A DNA stretch of 64,000 nt, taken from the NCBI RefSeq assembly GCF_030348825.1, contig NZ_JAUCES010000005.1:2108001-2172000 (forward strand), in the 5' to 3' direction. The notes under the pieces were generated by a model. That model saw only the letters and a list, made by a program, of their open reading frames with translations, searched no databases and was not told the DNA's origin. The stretch comes from Fictibacillus sp. b24 (GTDB lineage: Bacteria > Bacillota > Bacilli > Bacillales > Fictibacillaceae). How positions within the stretch are numbered: position 1 is the first letter of the stretch; each line of letters begins with the position of its first letter. The translations under genes and the position numbers were made by a program. Positions 48,456 through 58,001 of this stretch are shown here, in pieces.

Positions 48456-48845
48456 CTATCTCCCGCCTTTAACAACCATCTTAATCGAATTGAATTTTCC
48501 GTTAATACGCTGCACAAGTGTCTGATAATAGAGTTGATTCTTCGCTAACTCTGCCATTTCTTTATCTACATCTACATTGTTGCCGTTATGATTCATCACT
48601 GTATTCGCTTTTTCTTTTACATAATAAGAAGATGACGATCCAGTACTAAATGAAAAATGACGTTGATCTGTTCGATGTGCTTGTAAACTTCTTTTTAATT
48701 CCTGATTAAAAACCGTTTCTTTCGCTTTATATCCAGGAGTGTCCACATTAGCCAAATTATTTGAAATGGTTTTTTGTTTTAATGCCGATCCATCTAATGC
48801 CATTTCCAGGTTTTTCATGATAGGGCTAGAGAACAAGTTCATCAC
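48456..48845 (-). CDS. flgB: Flagellar rod protein FlgB
   Basis: 129 residues, first gene of the fla/che operon. LEMALDGSALKQKTISNNLA with NVDTPGYKAKE is the rod motif, and the C-terminal MAELAKNQLYYQTLVQRING helix is conserved. Two adjacent ATG codons (48845 and 48842) are possible starts. GAGGGAAGTG provides the ribosome binding site. A plausible sigma-A promoter lies about 50 nt upstream. Confidence 0.96.
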   Translation of the reverse strand: MMNLFSSPIMKNLEMALDGSALKQKTISNNLANVDTPGYKAKETVFNQELKRSLQAHRTDQRHFSFSTGSSSSYYVKEKANTVMNHNGNNVDVDKEMAELAKNQLYYQTLVQRINGKFNSIKMVVKGGR

Positions 48846-49253
48846 TTCCCTCTTTTTTACTATATATGTTTCAACTATTGTAAATTCTTACCTCACTATC
48901 ATATTTTAAGTGATATATCCAAAAAGTGTCTATGTATTTTTTCCCAAAATGACTTTTTTCGATAGAAAGAACTATATTTCGACCGTGACTTTGTGCCTAA
49001 ATTCGTTTCTAGTAATAAAATCCCTATATTCAAGCTTGATGCGGGACGACTATACTACATTCGCATTCATCGACATATTTTTACAATTTATCTCATATAA
49101 AAGGTCTTTATGTATTACTTCGCGCGTATTTCTCTGATGGCGCTCGTAGCGTTCATAAATGCCGCTGACGAGCACAAATTTTCATGAACAAACATAAATC
49201 TCTCTTAAAAAGGATATAAAATTCTTTCTACCAGCAATTAATTACTAAAAAAA
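48846..49253 (-). other. Upstream region of the fla/che operon, no gene
   Basis: 408 nt without a credible gene. It holds a putative sigma-A promoter (48903-48932) and a strong hairpin (49142-49173: GCTCGT-AGCG with CGCT-G-ACGAGC around an 11-nt loop). I found no convincing sigma-D promoter (TAAA-N15-GCCGATAT) and no CodY site better than 10 of 15. The 75-codon plus-strand ORF here is not convincing. Confidence 0.6.
48903..48932 (-). promoter_or_regulatory. Putative sigma-A promoter of the fla/che operon
   Basis: On the minus strand TAGACA (-35, 5 of 6) and TAAAAT (-10, 5 of 6) with an 18-nt spacer. Start of transcription would be near 48896, giving a 50-nt leader to flgB. Confidence 0.5.
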
Positions 49254-49468
49254 GGCTCTATTCTAAATGATTGTTTCTTTTATTTTTATTGTCTTCTTTG
49301 AACAGTTGGTTGTAGTGTAAGGTGCGAGACTCCTGCGGGACAGGCGGGCAGGTGAGACACTTAAAAGTGAAACGTACAAATGTGGCTCACCGCCTGCCCC
49401 GCGGAAAGCGAGCTGCCTAAAACGGAAATCAACTACTCTCGAAAGCAACAATGAATTCGAAAACAGCC
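49254..49468 (-). repeat. Palindromic intergenic element, copy F (best-preserved copy)
   Basis: 215 bp, reverse orientation, between codY and the fla/che leader. Terminal inverted repeats read GGCTCTATTCTAAATGATTG and, from the other end, GGCTGTTTTCGAATTCATTG, both followed by TT-CTTTT. Core arms CTGCGGGACAGGCGGGCAGG and CGCCTGCCCCGCGGAAAG flank a type 1 loop (ACTTAAAAGTGAAACGT). Flanking bases are A-rich on both sides, so a target duplication cannot be defined. Confidence 0.88.
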
Positions 49469-49477
49469 AAACAAAAA

Positions 49478-49506
49478 AACCAACCCCACTACTAATGGGA
49501 TTGGTT
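49478..49506 (-). terminator. Intrinsic terminator after codY
   Basis: The stem AACCAACCCCA pairs with TGGGATTGGTT (49478-49488 with 49496-49506, one mismatch) and is followed on the minus strand by TTTTTTTG. It ends the hslVU-codY transcript 16 nt past the codY stop. Confidence 0.88.
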
Positions 49507-49521
49507 TATTCATGCTACTTA

Positions 49522-50301
49522 TTATGAAGTTTTTAGTTTCTCAAGTTCAAGTAAGAACTTATCGTTTAATACTTTAATGTACGTCCCTTTCATACCTAGT
49601 GAACGAGATTCGATTACACCAGCGCTCTCTAGTTTTCGAAGAGCGTTTACGATAACAGAACGAGTAATTCCAACTCTGTCTGCAATTTTACTTGCTACTA
49701 GAAGCCCTTCATTGCCTTCTAGTTCTTCAAAAATATGTTCGATTGCTTCTAGCTCACTGTAAGATAGTGAACTGATCGCCATCTGCACAACGGCTTTGTT
49801 ACGAGCTTCTTCTTCGATTTCTTCAGCTTTCTCACGAAGGATTTCCATTCCAACTACTGTTGCTCCATACTCCGCTAATACTAAATCATCTTCCTCAAAT
49901 GAAGTAGATAGTCTTGAAAGGATTAGAGTACCTAGTCTTTCTCCTCCACCAACGATCGGAACAATCGTAGTTAAACCTGTAGAGAAAAGATCTTTGTTCT
50001 CGACCGGAAATGCTGTATAGTCACTTTCCACATCAATATTTGAAAGAGATTCAGTAATATTGAAAAGATTTTTTGTGTAATCTGTAGGAAATTGACGGTC
50101 TTCAATCATTTTTTTCATGCGCTCGTTTTCGATTTCTTGTTTAAGAGCAAGACCTAAAAGTTTACCGCGGCGGCTAACTACAAAAATATTAGCTTCTATT
50201 ACCGTGCTAAGTGTTTCGGCCATCTCTTTAAAGTTTACTTGTTTACCACCTGTTTGTTGTAGCATTGAGTTAATGCTTCTTGCTTTGTTTAATAAATTCA
50301 T
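49522..50301 (-). CDS. codY: GTP- and branched-chain amino acid-sensing repressor CodY
   Basis: 259 residues. N-terminal GAF domain (about 1-155) that binds Ile, Leu and Val; a linker helix; C-terminal winged helix-turn-helix at about 203-227 ([20 protein letters not shown]). It controls nutrient-starvation genes including, in B. subtilis, motility. It lies downstream of xerC-hslV-hslU in the conserved operon and immediately upstream of the fla/che operon it is known to repress. A candidate CodY box in this window precedes sucC (60193-60207). Confidence 0.97.
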   Translation of the reverse strand: MNLLNKARSINSMLQQTGGKQVNFKEMAETLSTVIEANIFVVSRRGKLLGLALKQEIENERMKKMIEDRQFPTDYTKNLFNITESLSNIDVESDYTAFPVENKDLFSTGLTTIVPIVGGGERLGTLILSRLSTSFEEDDLVLAEYGATVVGMEILREKAEEIEEEARNKAVVQMAISSLSYSELEAIEHIFEELEGNEGLLVASKIADRVGITRSVIVNALRKLESAGVIESRSLGMKGTYIKVLNDKFLLELEKLKTS

Positions 50302-50325
50302 TGTCTTTCTTCCTCCTACTGCATC

Positions 50326-51720
50326 CTATAAAATATATTGGCTCAGATCCTTGTTCTTTGCGATGTTAGCCAGTTTTTCTTCTACATACTCGGGTGTAAT
50401 GGTTATTTGATCTAAACTTATATCAGGCGCTTCAAAAGATAAATCTTCCAGCAAGCGTTCTAATATGGTATGAAGTCTTCTAGCACCAATATTATCAGTG
50501 TCTTGATTAACTTCATATGCGATACTTGCAATCTTAGCAATAGCATCGTCAGAAAATTCAACATTTATACCTTCTGTACTCAATAGAGCTTTATACTGTT
50601 TGATTATCGCATTATCAGGCTCTATTAATATACGTGTAAAATCTTCAACAGACAAGTTATTTAATTCAACTCGGATTGGAAATCTTCCTTGAAGCTCCGG
50701 AATCAGATCTGATGGCTTCGAGATATGAAAAGCACCCGCAGCTATAAACAAGATATGATCTGTTTTAATTGATCCGTATTTTGTAATAACTGTTGAACCT
50801 TCAACGATCGGAAGGATATCTCTCTGAACACCTTCTCGGCTCACATCCGCAGAGTTTTGGTTCTTTCCAGCTATCTTATCAATCTCATCTATAAATATAA
50901 TACCTGTTTGTTCTGTCTTGTAAACTGCTTCACTCGTAACATCATCCATATCAATTAATTTAGCTGCTTCATCTTGCGTTAAAACCTTACGAGCTTCACG
51001 AACTGTCAGTTTGCGTTTTTTCTTTTTCTTTGGCATAAGTCCGCCAATCATGTCTTGCATGTTCATTCCTACTTGCTCAAGACCTGAGCCTTGGAACATA
51101 TCTAGCATAGACGGATTTTGTTCATCCACTTCAACCGTAACGAGGTGATCTTCCATCTCGCCAAGAGCAAGCTTTTGCGCCATCTGATTGCGCTTTTGTC
51201 GAAGATCAGCAGCATCGTCTTGCTGCGGTTTCTGTTCTTGTTCTTGATTCCCGCCGCCAAAGAACATTTCAAGTGGATTTTTGAAACTTGTTTCAGTCTT
51301 TTTACCTGGGACAAGAAGCTCGACTAGACGCTTATTCGCGTTCTGCTCCGCTTTGTCCTTTACTTCGTTCATCCTTAATTCTTTTACAAGTCTTACTGAA
51401 GTTTCTACAAGATCACGGACCATCGAATCGACATCACGTCCTACATAGCCAACCTCAGTGAACTTCGTAGCTTCAATTTTTATAAAAGGAGCTTGAGCAA
51501 GCTTCGCAAGCCTTCTAGCGATTTCTGTCTTACCAACACCTGTAGGACCAATCATTAGAATGTTTTTAGGCGAAACTTCATCACGCAGTTTGTCATCGAG
51601 CAAACTTCTTCTATAACGGTTACGAAGTGCAACTGCCACAGCTTTCTTTGCATCTTTTTGACCTATAATATATTGATCTAACTTCTCAACAATCTGCCTT
51701 GGAGTTAATTGACTATTCAT
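50326..51720 (-). CDS. hslU: HslU (ClpY), ATPase of the HslVU protease
   Basis: 464 residues, AAA+ unfoldase. [20 protein letters not shown] at the start, Walker A GPTGVGKT (58-65), the I domain in the middle (about 110-240, rich in Gln/Lys), Walker [13 protein letters not shown] and the C-terminal sensor-2 region [20 protein letters not shown]. The last residues SQYIL match the tail that docks into HslV. It follows hslV by 21 nt. Confidence 0.97.
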   Translation of the reverse strand: MNSQLTPRQIVEKLDQYIIGQKDAKKAVAVALRNRYRRSLLDDKLRDEVSPKNILMIGPTGVGKTEIARRLAKLAQAPFIKIEATKFTEVGYVGRDVDSMVRDLVETSVRLVKELRMNEVKDKAEQNANKRLVELLVPGKKTETSFKNPLEMFFGGGNQEQEQKPQQDDAADLRQKRNQMAQKLALGEMEDHLVTVEVDEQNPSMLDMFQGSGLEQVGMNMQDMIGGLMPKKKKKRKLTVREARKVLTQDEAAKLIDMDDVTSEAVYKTEQTGIIFIDEIDKIAGKNQNSADVSREGVQRDILPIVEGSTVITKYGSIKTDHILFIAAGAFHISKPSDLIPELQGRFPIRVELNNLSVEDFTRILIEPDNAIIKQYKALLSTEGINVEFSDDAIAKIASIAYEVNQDTDNIGARRLHTILERLLEDLSFEAPDISLDQITITPEYVEEKLANIAKNKDLSQYIL

Positions 51721-51741
51721 TGCAACCGCTCCTTTACTTTT

Positions 51742-52281
51742 TTACAATTCTTCAAGAACTATTTCTGTGTTCGTGTAAACACAAATCTCACCAGCGGTCT
51801 TTAACGATGCAAGAGCTATTTCTTTTGCAGAAAGCTCAGGAGCGTGATTCTTCAGTGCCCGGCCAGCCGCAAGAGCATAATTACCCCCAGAACCGATCGC
51901 CAAGATTCCATCATCCGGTTCAATAACTTCTCCTGTACCAGAAATCAAAAGCATATGTTCGTGGTTCATAACAATAAGCAACGCTTCAAGTTTTCGCAAA
52001 ACTTGATCTGTGCGCCATTCCTTAGCCATTTCGACTGAAGCTCGCTGTAAGTTGCCGCTGAACTCTTCTAACTTGCTCTCAAATTTTTCATACAGCGTAA
52101 ATGCATCAGCAACAGATCCAGCAAATCCCGCAAGTACTTTTCCGCCATATAGCTTTCTGACCTTTCTGGCTGTATGCTTCATTACAACCGCATTTCCGAA
52201 AGTAACCTGGCCATCGCCCGTCATTGCTGCTTTACCGTTGTGCCGGATTGCAAATATTGTAGTAGCATGAAATGTTGACAT
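51742..52281 (-). CDS. hslV: HslV (ClpQ), peptidase of the HslVU protease
   Basis: 179 residues, proteasome beta-like. The N-terminus is [20 protein letters not shown]; after Met removal the N-terminal residue is Ser, the Bacillus-type nucleophile, rather than the Thr of most Hsl[21 protein letters not shown] and [14 protein letters not shown] are conserved. It forms the 12-mer capped by HslU. Confidence 0.96.
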   Translation of the reverse strand: MSTFHATTIFAIRHNGKAAMTGDGQVTFGNAVVMKHTARKVRKLYGGKVLAGFAGSVADAFTLYEKFESKLEEFSGNLQRASVEMAKEWRTDQVLRKLEALLIVMNHEHMLLISGTGEVIEPDDGILAIGSGGNYALAAGRALKNHAPELSAKEIALASLKTAGEICVYTNTEIVLEEL

Positions 52282-52305
52282 TGAAAAATCCCTCCCTTTT
52301 TGTTT

Positions 52306-53211
52306 TTATGCACGAGGATGCGCATTATTATAAATTTTTTTCAAATGGCTTTTTGAGACATGTGTATAAACTTGTGTAGAGGATAAATTTGAATGGCCTA
52401 AGAGTTCCTGAACGGCTCTTAAATCTGCTCCTTCATTCAACATATGTGTCGCAAACGTATGACGTAAAACGTGCGGGCTGATATGTATGGTAAGCGACGA
52501 TTCCTCAATTAGTTTATTTAATATGTTTCTTACGCTTCTCGTACTTAAAGGTTCCCCTTTATAGTTTAAAAAAAGAGAATTTGACTTATTTTCTGTTTTT
52601 TCAAGCAGCTGTTTCCGCCCGTCGTTGATATATCGTTCAAGGGCCCCTCTTGCAAAAGATCCGATCGGTACATATCTTTCTTTTTTCCCTTTTCCTTTTA
52701 CGAGCGCAACTTCTACAGATAAATCAAGGTCCTTCAGCTGCATTTTGCAGCATTCACTGACACGTATTCCAGTTCCGTAAAGTAGTTCGAGTATCGCCTG
52801 GTTTCTTTGTCCCATTGGTGTTGTAACATCGGACACATTGAAAAGCCTCTCCAACTCTTTTTCATAAAGAAATTGAGGAAGCATTTTTGCTTTTTTAGGC
52901 AATGATGCCATAGCGAAAGGATTATGTTCTTCAACGATTTTTTCACGATTTAAAAAACGATAGAGACTTCGCATCGCTGAGATCTTCCTAGCTACTGTGC
53001 TTCTTGCGTATTTCTTTTCATGAAGAGTTACTAAATATTGCCTCACTAAAACATAAGAAACAGCAGCGAATCCTTCGATTGCTTGCTGTTTCAAAAAAGA
53101 AGTAAAATCATTAATATCTTTTTCATAGTGTTCAATCGTATAAGGTGAACAGTTCTTCTCGATCATTAAATAATTCAGAAAATCTGCCACATGCTGGCGT
53201 TCTGACCTCAT
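52306..53211 (-). CDS. xerC: Tyrosine recombinase XerC (CodV)
   Basis: 301 residues from the ATG at 53211 (MRSERQHVADFLNYLMIEKN); GTG 53220 lies within the GAGGTG ribosome binding site. With XerD it resolves chromosome dimers at dif. Core-binding domain (1-90) and catalytic domain with R150, K174, H247, R250, H273 and the nucleophile Y282 in QVYTHVSK. Its place upstream of hslV matches B. subtilis codV. It is a housekeeping gene, not part of a mobile element. Confidence 0.95.
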   Translation of the reverse strand: MRSERQHVADFLNYLMIEKNCSPYTIEHYEKDINDFTSFLKQQAIEGFAAVSYVLVRQYLVTLHEKKYARSTVARKISAMRSLYRFLNREKIVEEHNPFAMASLPKKAKMLPQFLYEKELERLFNVSDVTTPMGQRNQAILELLYGTGIRVSECCKMQLKDLDLSVEVALVKGKGKKERYVPIGSFARGALERYINDGRKQLLEKTENKSNSLFLNYKGEPLSTRSVRNILNKLIEESSLTIHISPHVLRHTFATHMLNEGADLRAVQELLGHSNLSSTQVYTHVSKSHLKKIYNNAHPRA

Positions 53212-53227
53212 TTCACACACCTCACAA

Positions 53228-53258
53228 AGCCCCTAAATCGTAACACAATTTAGGGGCT
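53228..53258 (-). terminator. Hairpin between trmFO and xerC
   Basis: A perfect 11-bp stem (AGCCCCTAAAT with ATTTAGGGGCT) around a 9-nt loop. The minus strand continues TTTGTGAGG, so the U-run is short. It lies 15 nt past the trmFO stop and just before the xerC ribosome binding site. Confidence 0.6.
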
Positions 53259-53272
53259 AAATCAATACATGT

Positions 53273-54580
53273 TCACAAATTTGTTATAAAATTCTGAATT
53301 GTTTCCAACGCTCTATCAGCTAAAGCTGTGTTTCGTTCTTGCTTGTTTTTAATTCTTCTTTCAAGCGGAGGCAAGAGCCCAAAGTTAGCATTCATAGGTT
53401 GGAAGTTATCTGGATTAGCAGTCGTAATATAGTAAGCCATACTTCCGATTGCTGTTTCTTTTGGGAAGACTGCTAACTCTTCGCCTTTTACTAGTTTCGC
53501 AGCATTAATACCTGCAATTAATCCAGATGCCGCACTTTCAACGTATCCTTCAACACCTGTCATCTGACCGGCAAAGAACAGATCTTTTCTTGATTTTAAT
53601 TGGTACGTCTCATCTAACAGTCTAGGTGAATTCAGGAACGTATTTCGATGCATAACGCCATATCTTACAACCTCTGCATTTTCTAGCCCTGGAATAAGTC
53701 TTAACAGCTCTTTTTGGGGTCCCCATTTTAAATGTGTTTGAAATCCTACAATATTATATAGAGTACCCGCGCTGTTATCTTGTCGTAATTGAACAACCGC
53801 GTAAGGAATTTTACCTGTTTTCGGATCTTCAAGGCCTACTGGCTTCATGGGACCGAATAATAAAGTTTTCTTTCCGCGCTTCGCCATTACTTCAACCGGC
53901 ATGCATCCTTCAAAAAAGATTTCTTTTTCAAATTCTTTTAGAGGAACGGTCTCAGCAGAGATTAATGCTTCATAAAAACGATCAAACTCTTCTTCTGTCA
54001 TCGGGCAGTTTAAATAAGCAGCTTCCCCTTTATCATAGCGGGATTTCAAATAAACTTTATCCATATTAATGCTATCTACTTCAATGATAGGAGCAGCAGC
54101 ATCATAGAAATATAAGTATTCTTCGCCCGTCAATGAGTTCAATGCTTTTGATAAGTTATCAGAGGTTAGAGGACCTGTTGCAATTATAGTAGGACCTTCA
54201 GGAATTTCTGTAACTTCTTCTGTTATTACTTCCACATTCGGATGATTTTTCACTCGTTCTGTTACAAGACCTGCAAACTCATGACGGTCAACCGCTAGAG
54301 CCCCTCCTGCTGGAACAGCGCAATCATCTGCAGATGAGATAATAACTGAATTTAATTTTCTCATCTCTTCTTTCAGAACACCAACTGCATTTGTAAGTGT
54401 ATTGGCACGAAGAGAATTGGAACAAACCAGTTCTGCAAACTTTTCCGTATGATGAGCCGGTGTTTGTCTAACCGGTCTCATCTCATATAATTTTACTTTT
54501 ATTCCTCGGCTTGCGATCTGCCAAGCTGCTTCACTTCCAGCAAGACCTGCTCCGATTACATTAACATGTTGATGTTTCAT
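53273..54580 (-). CDS. trmFO: Folate-dependent tRNA (uracil-54-C5) methyltransferase TrmFO
   Basis: 435 residues from the ATG at 54580 ([20 protein letters not shown]); a 17-codon longer frame exists, but AAGGAG lies 9 nt before this ATG. FAD- and methylenetetrahydrofolate-dependent formation of ribothymidine 54 in tRNA. FAD-binding [11 protein letters not shown] (10-20), C53 in LVCSNSLR and the nucleophile C226 in [10 protein letters not shown], at the same numbers as in B. subtilis. It follows topA by 13 nt. Confidence 0.96.
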   Translation of the reverse strand: MKHQHVNVIGAGLAGSEAAWQIASRGIKVKLYEMRPVRQTPAHHTEKFAELVCSNSLRANTLTNAVGVLKEEMRKLNSVIISSADDCAVPAGGALAVDRHEFAGLVTERVKNHPNVEVITEEVTEIPEGPTIIATGPLTSDNLSKALNSLTGEEYLYFYDAAAPIIEVDSINMDKVYLKSRYDKGEAAYLNCPMTEEEFDRFYEALISAETVPLKEFEKEIFFEGCMPVEVMAKRGKKTLLFGPMKPVGLEDPKTGKIPYAVVQLRQDNSAGTLYNIVGFQTHLKWGPQKELLRLIPGLENAEVVRYGVMHRNTFLNSPRLLDETYQLKSRKDLFFAGQMTGVEGYVESAASGLIAGINAAKLVKGEELAVFPKETAIGSMAYYITTANPDNFQPMNANFGLLPPLERRIKNKQERNTALADRALETIQNFITNL

Positions 54581-54593
54581 GAAGAAAAACTCC

Positions 54594-56669
54594 TTACTTT
54601 GCTTCCTCTTCGGCATAATCGCAAGATACACACTGTACGACCTTACCTTTTTTCGTTTTCTTTTCTACTAACATACTATTACACTTTGGACACGTTCTGG
54701 CAATAGGTTTATCCCAAGAAACAAATTCACATTCAGGATAACGGTTACATCCATAAAATAGCCTTTTCTTCTTACTCTTCCGTTCAACGATCGATCCTTC
54801 GTGACATGTTGGACACGTCACACCAATATCTTTCACGATCGGTTTCGTATTGCGGCAGTCAGGAAAATTAGAACAAGCCATAAACTTGCCAAATCGGCCC
54901 ATCTTAAATACCATCTCATGTCCACATTTTTCGCAGTCTTCACCAGCTGGTTCATCTTTGATTTCTACCTTTTGCATCTCTTCTTCTGCAATTTTCAGCT
55001 TCTTTTCGAAGTTTTTATAGAATTCGTCAATGATACCAATCCAGTTTTCTTTTCCATCTTCAACCTCATCCAAATCACTTTCCATCTTAGCGGTGAATTC
55101 AACGTTAAAAACTTCAGGAAAGAATTCCAATGTCATTTCAAGTACAAGTCCACCCAGCTCTGTTGGAACAAATTTCTTATCATCCAATGCCACATATCCA
55201 CGCTTTTGAATGGTATCAAGTGTTGGTGCGTAAGTAGATGGACGTCCTATTCCAAGTTCCTCCATCGTACGAACAAGTCGTGCCTCTGTATAGCGAGGAG
55301 GCGGCTGTGTAAAGTGCTGAGAAGGATCGAGATCTTTCTTCTCAACCTCCATTCCTTCCTGAACATCAGGCAGGATGCGGTCTTCTTCTTTCTTACCATC
55401 ATCGTTTCCTTCTACATAGACTTTCATAAATCCAGGAAACTTTACTTTTGAACCAGTCGCACGGAAATTAATACCGTTGTTCTCTAAATCAACTGTCATC
55501 GTATCAAGTACAGCAGATGCCATTTGACTTGCTAAAAACCTTTCAAAAATAAGTTTGTATAATCTAAGCTGATCTCTTGATAAGTAATTTTTAAGATCAC
55601 GTGGATGGTACATAACTGATGTTGGACGGATGGCTTCATGGGCATCTTGAGCGTTCTTCCCTGCTTTTTTCTCCGCTCTCGTGCTATTCACAAATTGTTT
55701 GCCGAATTCTTTTTCAATGAACTCAGCAGCTTCAGCTTTTGCCGTATCCGAAATACGCGTCGAATCTGTACGCATGTAGGTAATTAAACCAACTGTACCT
55801 TCTTTTCCCAGATCCATACCCTCGTATAGTTGTTGTGCGAGCATCATTGTTTTCTTTGCTCTGAAATTCAATTTCCTTGCAGCTTCCTGCTGAAGTGAAG
55901 ATGTGATAAATGGCGGTGAAGGATTTCTGCGTCTTTCTTTTTTCTGTACAGAATTAATGGAAAACTGTTTGCCTTTTATCGTATTTAATATTTCTTTTAC
56001 TTCTTCTTCATTTGATAATTCTTTTTTCTTGCCGTTTACGCCATAGAACTGAGCTTCGAAATCTTCACCTGAGGCACTGAAGATACCTTTAATTCTCCAA
56101 TATTCTTCTGGCTGAAATGCTTCTATTTCTTTTTCTCGTTCTACGATTAGTCTAACTGCAACCGTTTGTACCCGTCCTGCACTCAAACCCTTTTTGATTT
56201 TCTTCCATAATAAAGGGCTGACTTTGTATCCTACAAGCCTGTCTAATACTCTTCGTGCTTGTTGGGCATCAACTAAATCCATGTTAATCTTTCTAGGTCT
56301 TTTAAATGAATCTTTAATAGCATTCTTCGTAATTTCGTTAAAAACAACACGGCACTCTGAATCTAAATCCATATCCAGGCTGTGAGCCAAATGCCAGGCA
56401 ATTGCTTCACCTTCGCGATCCGGGTCAGCTGCGAGAAATATTTGTTTCGCTTTTTTAGCTGCTGACTTCAAGTCCTTTAATATTGGACCTTTTCCTCGGA
56501 TTGTAATGTATTTAGGTTCATAGTTTGCATCTACATCTACGCCAGTCTGGCTTCTAGGCAGATCACGAACATGTCCCATAGATGCTTTTACGTCATATTT
56601 GCTCCCTAGATATTTTTTTATCGTCTTTGCTTTTGCGGGAGACTCAACAATGACTAAGTATTTTTCCAT
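54594..56669 (-). CDS. topA: DNA topoisomerase I
   Basis: 691 residues, type IA, relaxes negative supercoils. Toprim domain (1-115) with DPDRE at 82-86, catalytic Tyr298 in [12 protein letters not shown], central gate domains, and three C-terminal zinc ribbons: CEKCG...CSNFPDC, CPTCHE...CNRYPEC and CPKCN...CVSCD. It has its own likely sigma-A promoter (56712-56741) in the 99-nt gap after dprA. Confidence 0.97.
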   Translation of the reverse strand: MEKYLVIVESPAKAKTIKKYLGSKYDVKASMGHVRDLPRSQTGVDVDANYEPKYITIRGKGPILKDLKSAAKKAKQIFLAADPDREGEAIAWHLAHSLDMDLDSECRVVFNEITKNAIKDSFKRPRKINMDLVDAQQARRVLDRLVGYKVSPLLWKKIKKGLSAGRVQTVAVRLIVEREKEIEAFQPEEYWRIKGIFSASGEDFEAQFYGVNGKKKELSNEEEVKEILNTIKGKQFSINSVQKKERRRNPSPPFITSSLQQEAARKLNFRAKKTMMLAQQLYEGMDLGKEGTVGLITYMRTDSTRISDTAKAEAAEFIEKEFGKQFVNSTRAEKKAGKNAQDAHEAIRPTSVMYHPRDLKNYLSRDQLRLYKLIFERFLASQMASAVLDTMTVDLENNGINFRATGSKVKFPGFMKVYVEGNDDGKKEEDRILPDVQEGMEVEKKDLDPSQHFTQPPPRYTEARLVRTMEELGIGRPSTYAPTLDTIQKRGYVALDDKKFVPTELGGLVLEMTLEFFPEVFNVEFTAKMESDLDEVEDGKENWIGIIDEFYKNFEKKLKIAEEEMQKVEIKDEPAGEDCEKCGHEMVFKMGRFGKFMACSNFPDCRNTKPIVKDIGVTCPTCHEGSIVERKSKKKRLFYGCNRYPECEFVSWDKPIARTCPKCNSMLVEKKTKKGKVVQCVSCDYAEEEAK

Positions 56670-56711
56670 TTACAGTTTATCCCCCTTTAAGGGTTTAGTG
56701 AAATCTTCCCT

Positions 56712-56741
56712 ATTATTAAATAATGTATCTGCATTTGTCAA
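56712..56741 (-). promoter_or_regulatory. Putative sigma-A promoter of topA
   Basis: A perfect TTGACA (-35) and AATAAT (-10, 5 of 6) with an 18-nt spacer on the minus strand. The TSS would be near 56705, about 35 nt before the topA start. Confidence 0.65.
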
Positions 56742-56768
56742 ACTGTTTCATCCTTTAAATGAAAACGG

Positions 56769-57635
56769 TTAGAATCCTTCATTTAAAATATCATCTGCGT
56801 TCATAACTAATTTTGCACCATTTTGTATTAAAAAATTTGTACCGTCAGAGCACTCTTCTAAAATGGATCCTGGAATTGCAAAAACATCTCTTCCTTGCTC
56901 TAATGCTTGATCAGCCGTTATTAACGAACCGCTTTGTGTTCGAGCTTCAGCAACTAGAGTTGCCCTGCTGAGACCGCTAATTATACGATTACGCATCGGG
57001 AAATGCCAGCGTTTTGGTGTAACGGATGGAGAGAACTCTGATAGGACGATTCCCTGCAAACTTATCTGTTTAGCAAGCTCTTTATTTTCTTTCGGATAAA
57101 CCTGCATAATACCTGATCCCAAAACTGCTGCAGTTTCTGATCCGCTACGAATACAAAGCTCGTGGGCAAACGTATCAATCCCTTTAGCTAATCCGCTAAT
57201 TACGATCCAGCCATTCTTCACCAAGGGCTCGAGTACTTTTTGCAAAGCTTGTTTTCCTTGTTTGCTAGGATTTCTAGTGCCGACTACACTAATCATTTTA
57301 ACCTGATTCAGTGTACTCCAATCGCCTTGGCCATAAAGAACCCATGGAGGATCATAAATTGTTTTTAAGTAAATGGGATAATCGTCGTCAAATACTGTTA
57401 CAGCAGAAATGGAATGTTTCATTAAATTCTTCATTATATATGTACTTTTTTTCTGATTCATGTGGTCGTATAAACGCTTTGCCGTTTGTTCACTTAAACT
57501 AAACGACATCATCAATCTGCGAACGTCCATTGAAAAAATTTCAATTAAATGGGGATCAACTTTTAAAATAGATCTCATCTGATTCCAAGTAAGTGCTTCG
57601 CAATGATGAAGAAAGATTAAGCGTTCTTTATCCAA
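56769..57635 (-). CDS. dprA: DNA-processing protein DprA (Smf)
   Basis: 288 residues. Binds incoming single-stranded DNA in natural transformation and loads RecA. Rossmann-like core with SVVGTRNPSKQGKQALQKVL, VISGLAKGIDTFAHELCIRS, AVLGSGIMQVYPKENKEL and FPMRNRIISGLSRATLVAEA. The C-terminal winged helix found in longer homologues is absent, as in B. subtilis. The start is a TTG at 57635 behind AGGAGG; no in-frame ATG is nearby. Confidence 0.94.
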   Translation of the reverse strand: MDKERLIFLHHCEALTWNQMRSILKVDPHLIEIFSMDVRRLMMSFSLSEQTAKRLYDHMNQKKSTYIMKNLMKHSISAVTVFDDDYPIYLKTIYDPPWVLYGQGDWSTLNQVKMISVVGTRNPSKQGKQALQKVLEPLVKNGWIVISGLAKGIDTFAHELCIRSGSETAAVLGSGIMQVYPKENKELAKQISLQGIVLSEFSPSVTPKRWHFPMRNRIISGLSRATLVAEARTQSGSLITADQALEQGRDVFAIPGSILEECSDGTNFLIQNGAKLVMNADDILNEGF

Positions 57636-57656
57636 ACTTCATTCCTCCTCATGAAT

Positions 57657-57936
57657 CAAGTTTCATTCGCAATCTTTGTTAGAAAGTGGTGATTTCCGTT
57701 TCAGGTTGCTCGCTTTCCGCGGGGCGTGCGGGGATCCACATTTGTACGTTTCACTTTTAAGTGTCTCACCTGCCCGCTTCAAGGAAGTATTCTTGCTCCT
57801 GCGTTTACAAGTTAAGCTATCGCAGTAAGTTTCCTCGTCGCATGCCTTACAAGAAGCTTCACATGTGGTAGGCACGCACCTTGCACTTCAATCAAAATTC
57901 ATAGAAGGAAAGCAACAAACTGTTTTAAAAAGAGCG
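57657..57936 (+). repeat. Palindromic intergenic element, copy G, with exchanged right arm
   Basis: About 280 bp between sucD and dprA, forward orientation, with a type 1 loop (ACGTTTCACTTTTAAGTG). The left arm and both outer ends are typical (right end AAAGCAACAAACTGTTTTAA then AAAGAGC). From 57778 to 57874 the expected CTGTCCCGCAGGAGTCT is replaced by about 95 bp of unrelated sequence with its own hairpin (TGCCTTAC with GTGGTAGGCA). No flanking duplication is seen. Confidence 0.8.
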
Positions 57937-57958
57937 TAATAAAAAGCTATGTAAATAA

Positions 57959-57983
57959 AAAGCTCCCGGTCTGGGAGCTTTTC
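57959..57983 (-). terminator. Intrinsic terminator after sucD
   Basis: A perfect 10-bp stem (AAAAGCTCCC with GGGAGCTTTT) around a 5-nt loop, with minus strand continuing TATTT. It lies 19 nt past the sucD stop. Confidence 0.88.
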
Positions 57984-58001
57984 ACGATGTAAAAGTTGTA
58001 A

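Noticed and set aside
48910-49137. 75-codon plus-strand ORF in the fla/che upstream region
   Set aside because: No ribosome binding site, composition unlike a coding region, and it overlaps the putative promoter.
49175-49190. CodY box upstream of the fla/che operon (AATTTTCATGAACAA)
   Set aside because: Only about 10 of 15 positions match the consensus, and it is far from the putative promoter.
52306-53211. Tyrosine recombinase as a sign of an integrated element
   Set aside because: It is the housekeeping XerC (CodV) in its conserved place upstream of hslV.
54801-55451. 216-codon plus-strand ORF opposite topA
   Set aside because: Lies wholly antisense to the conserved topA coding region, with composition typical of an antisense frame and no ribosome binding site.
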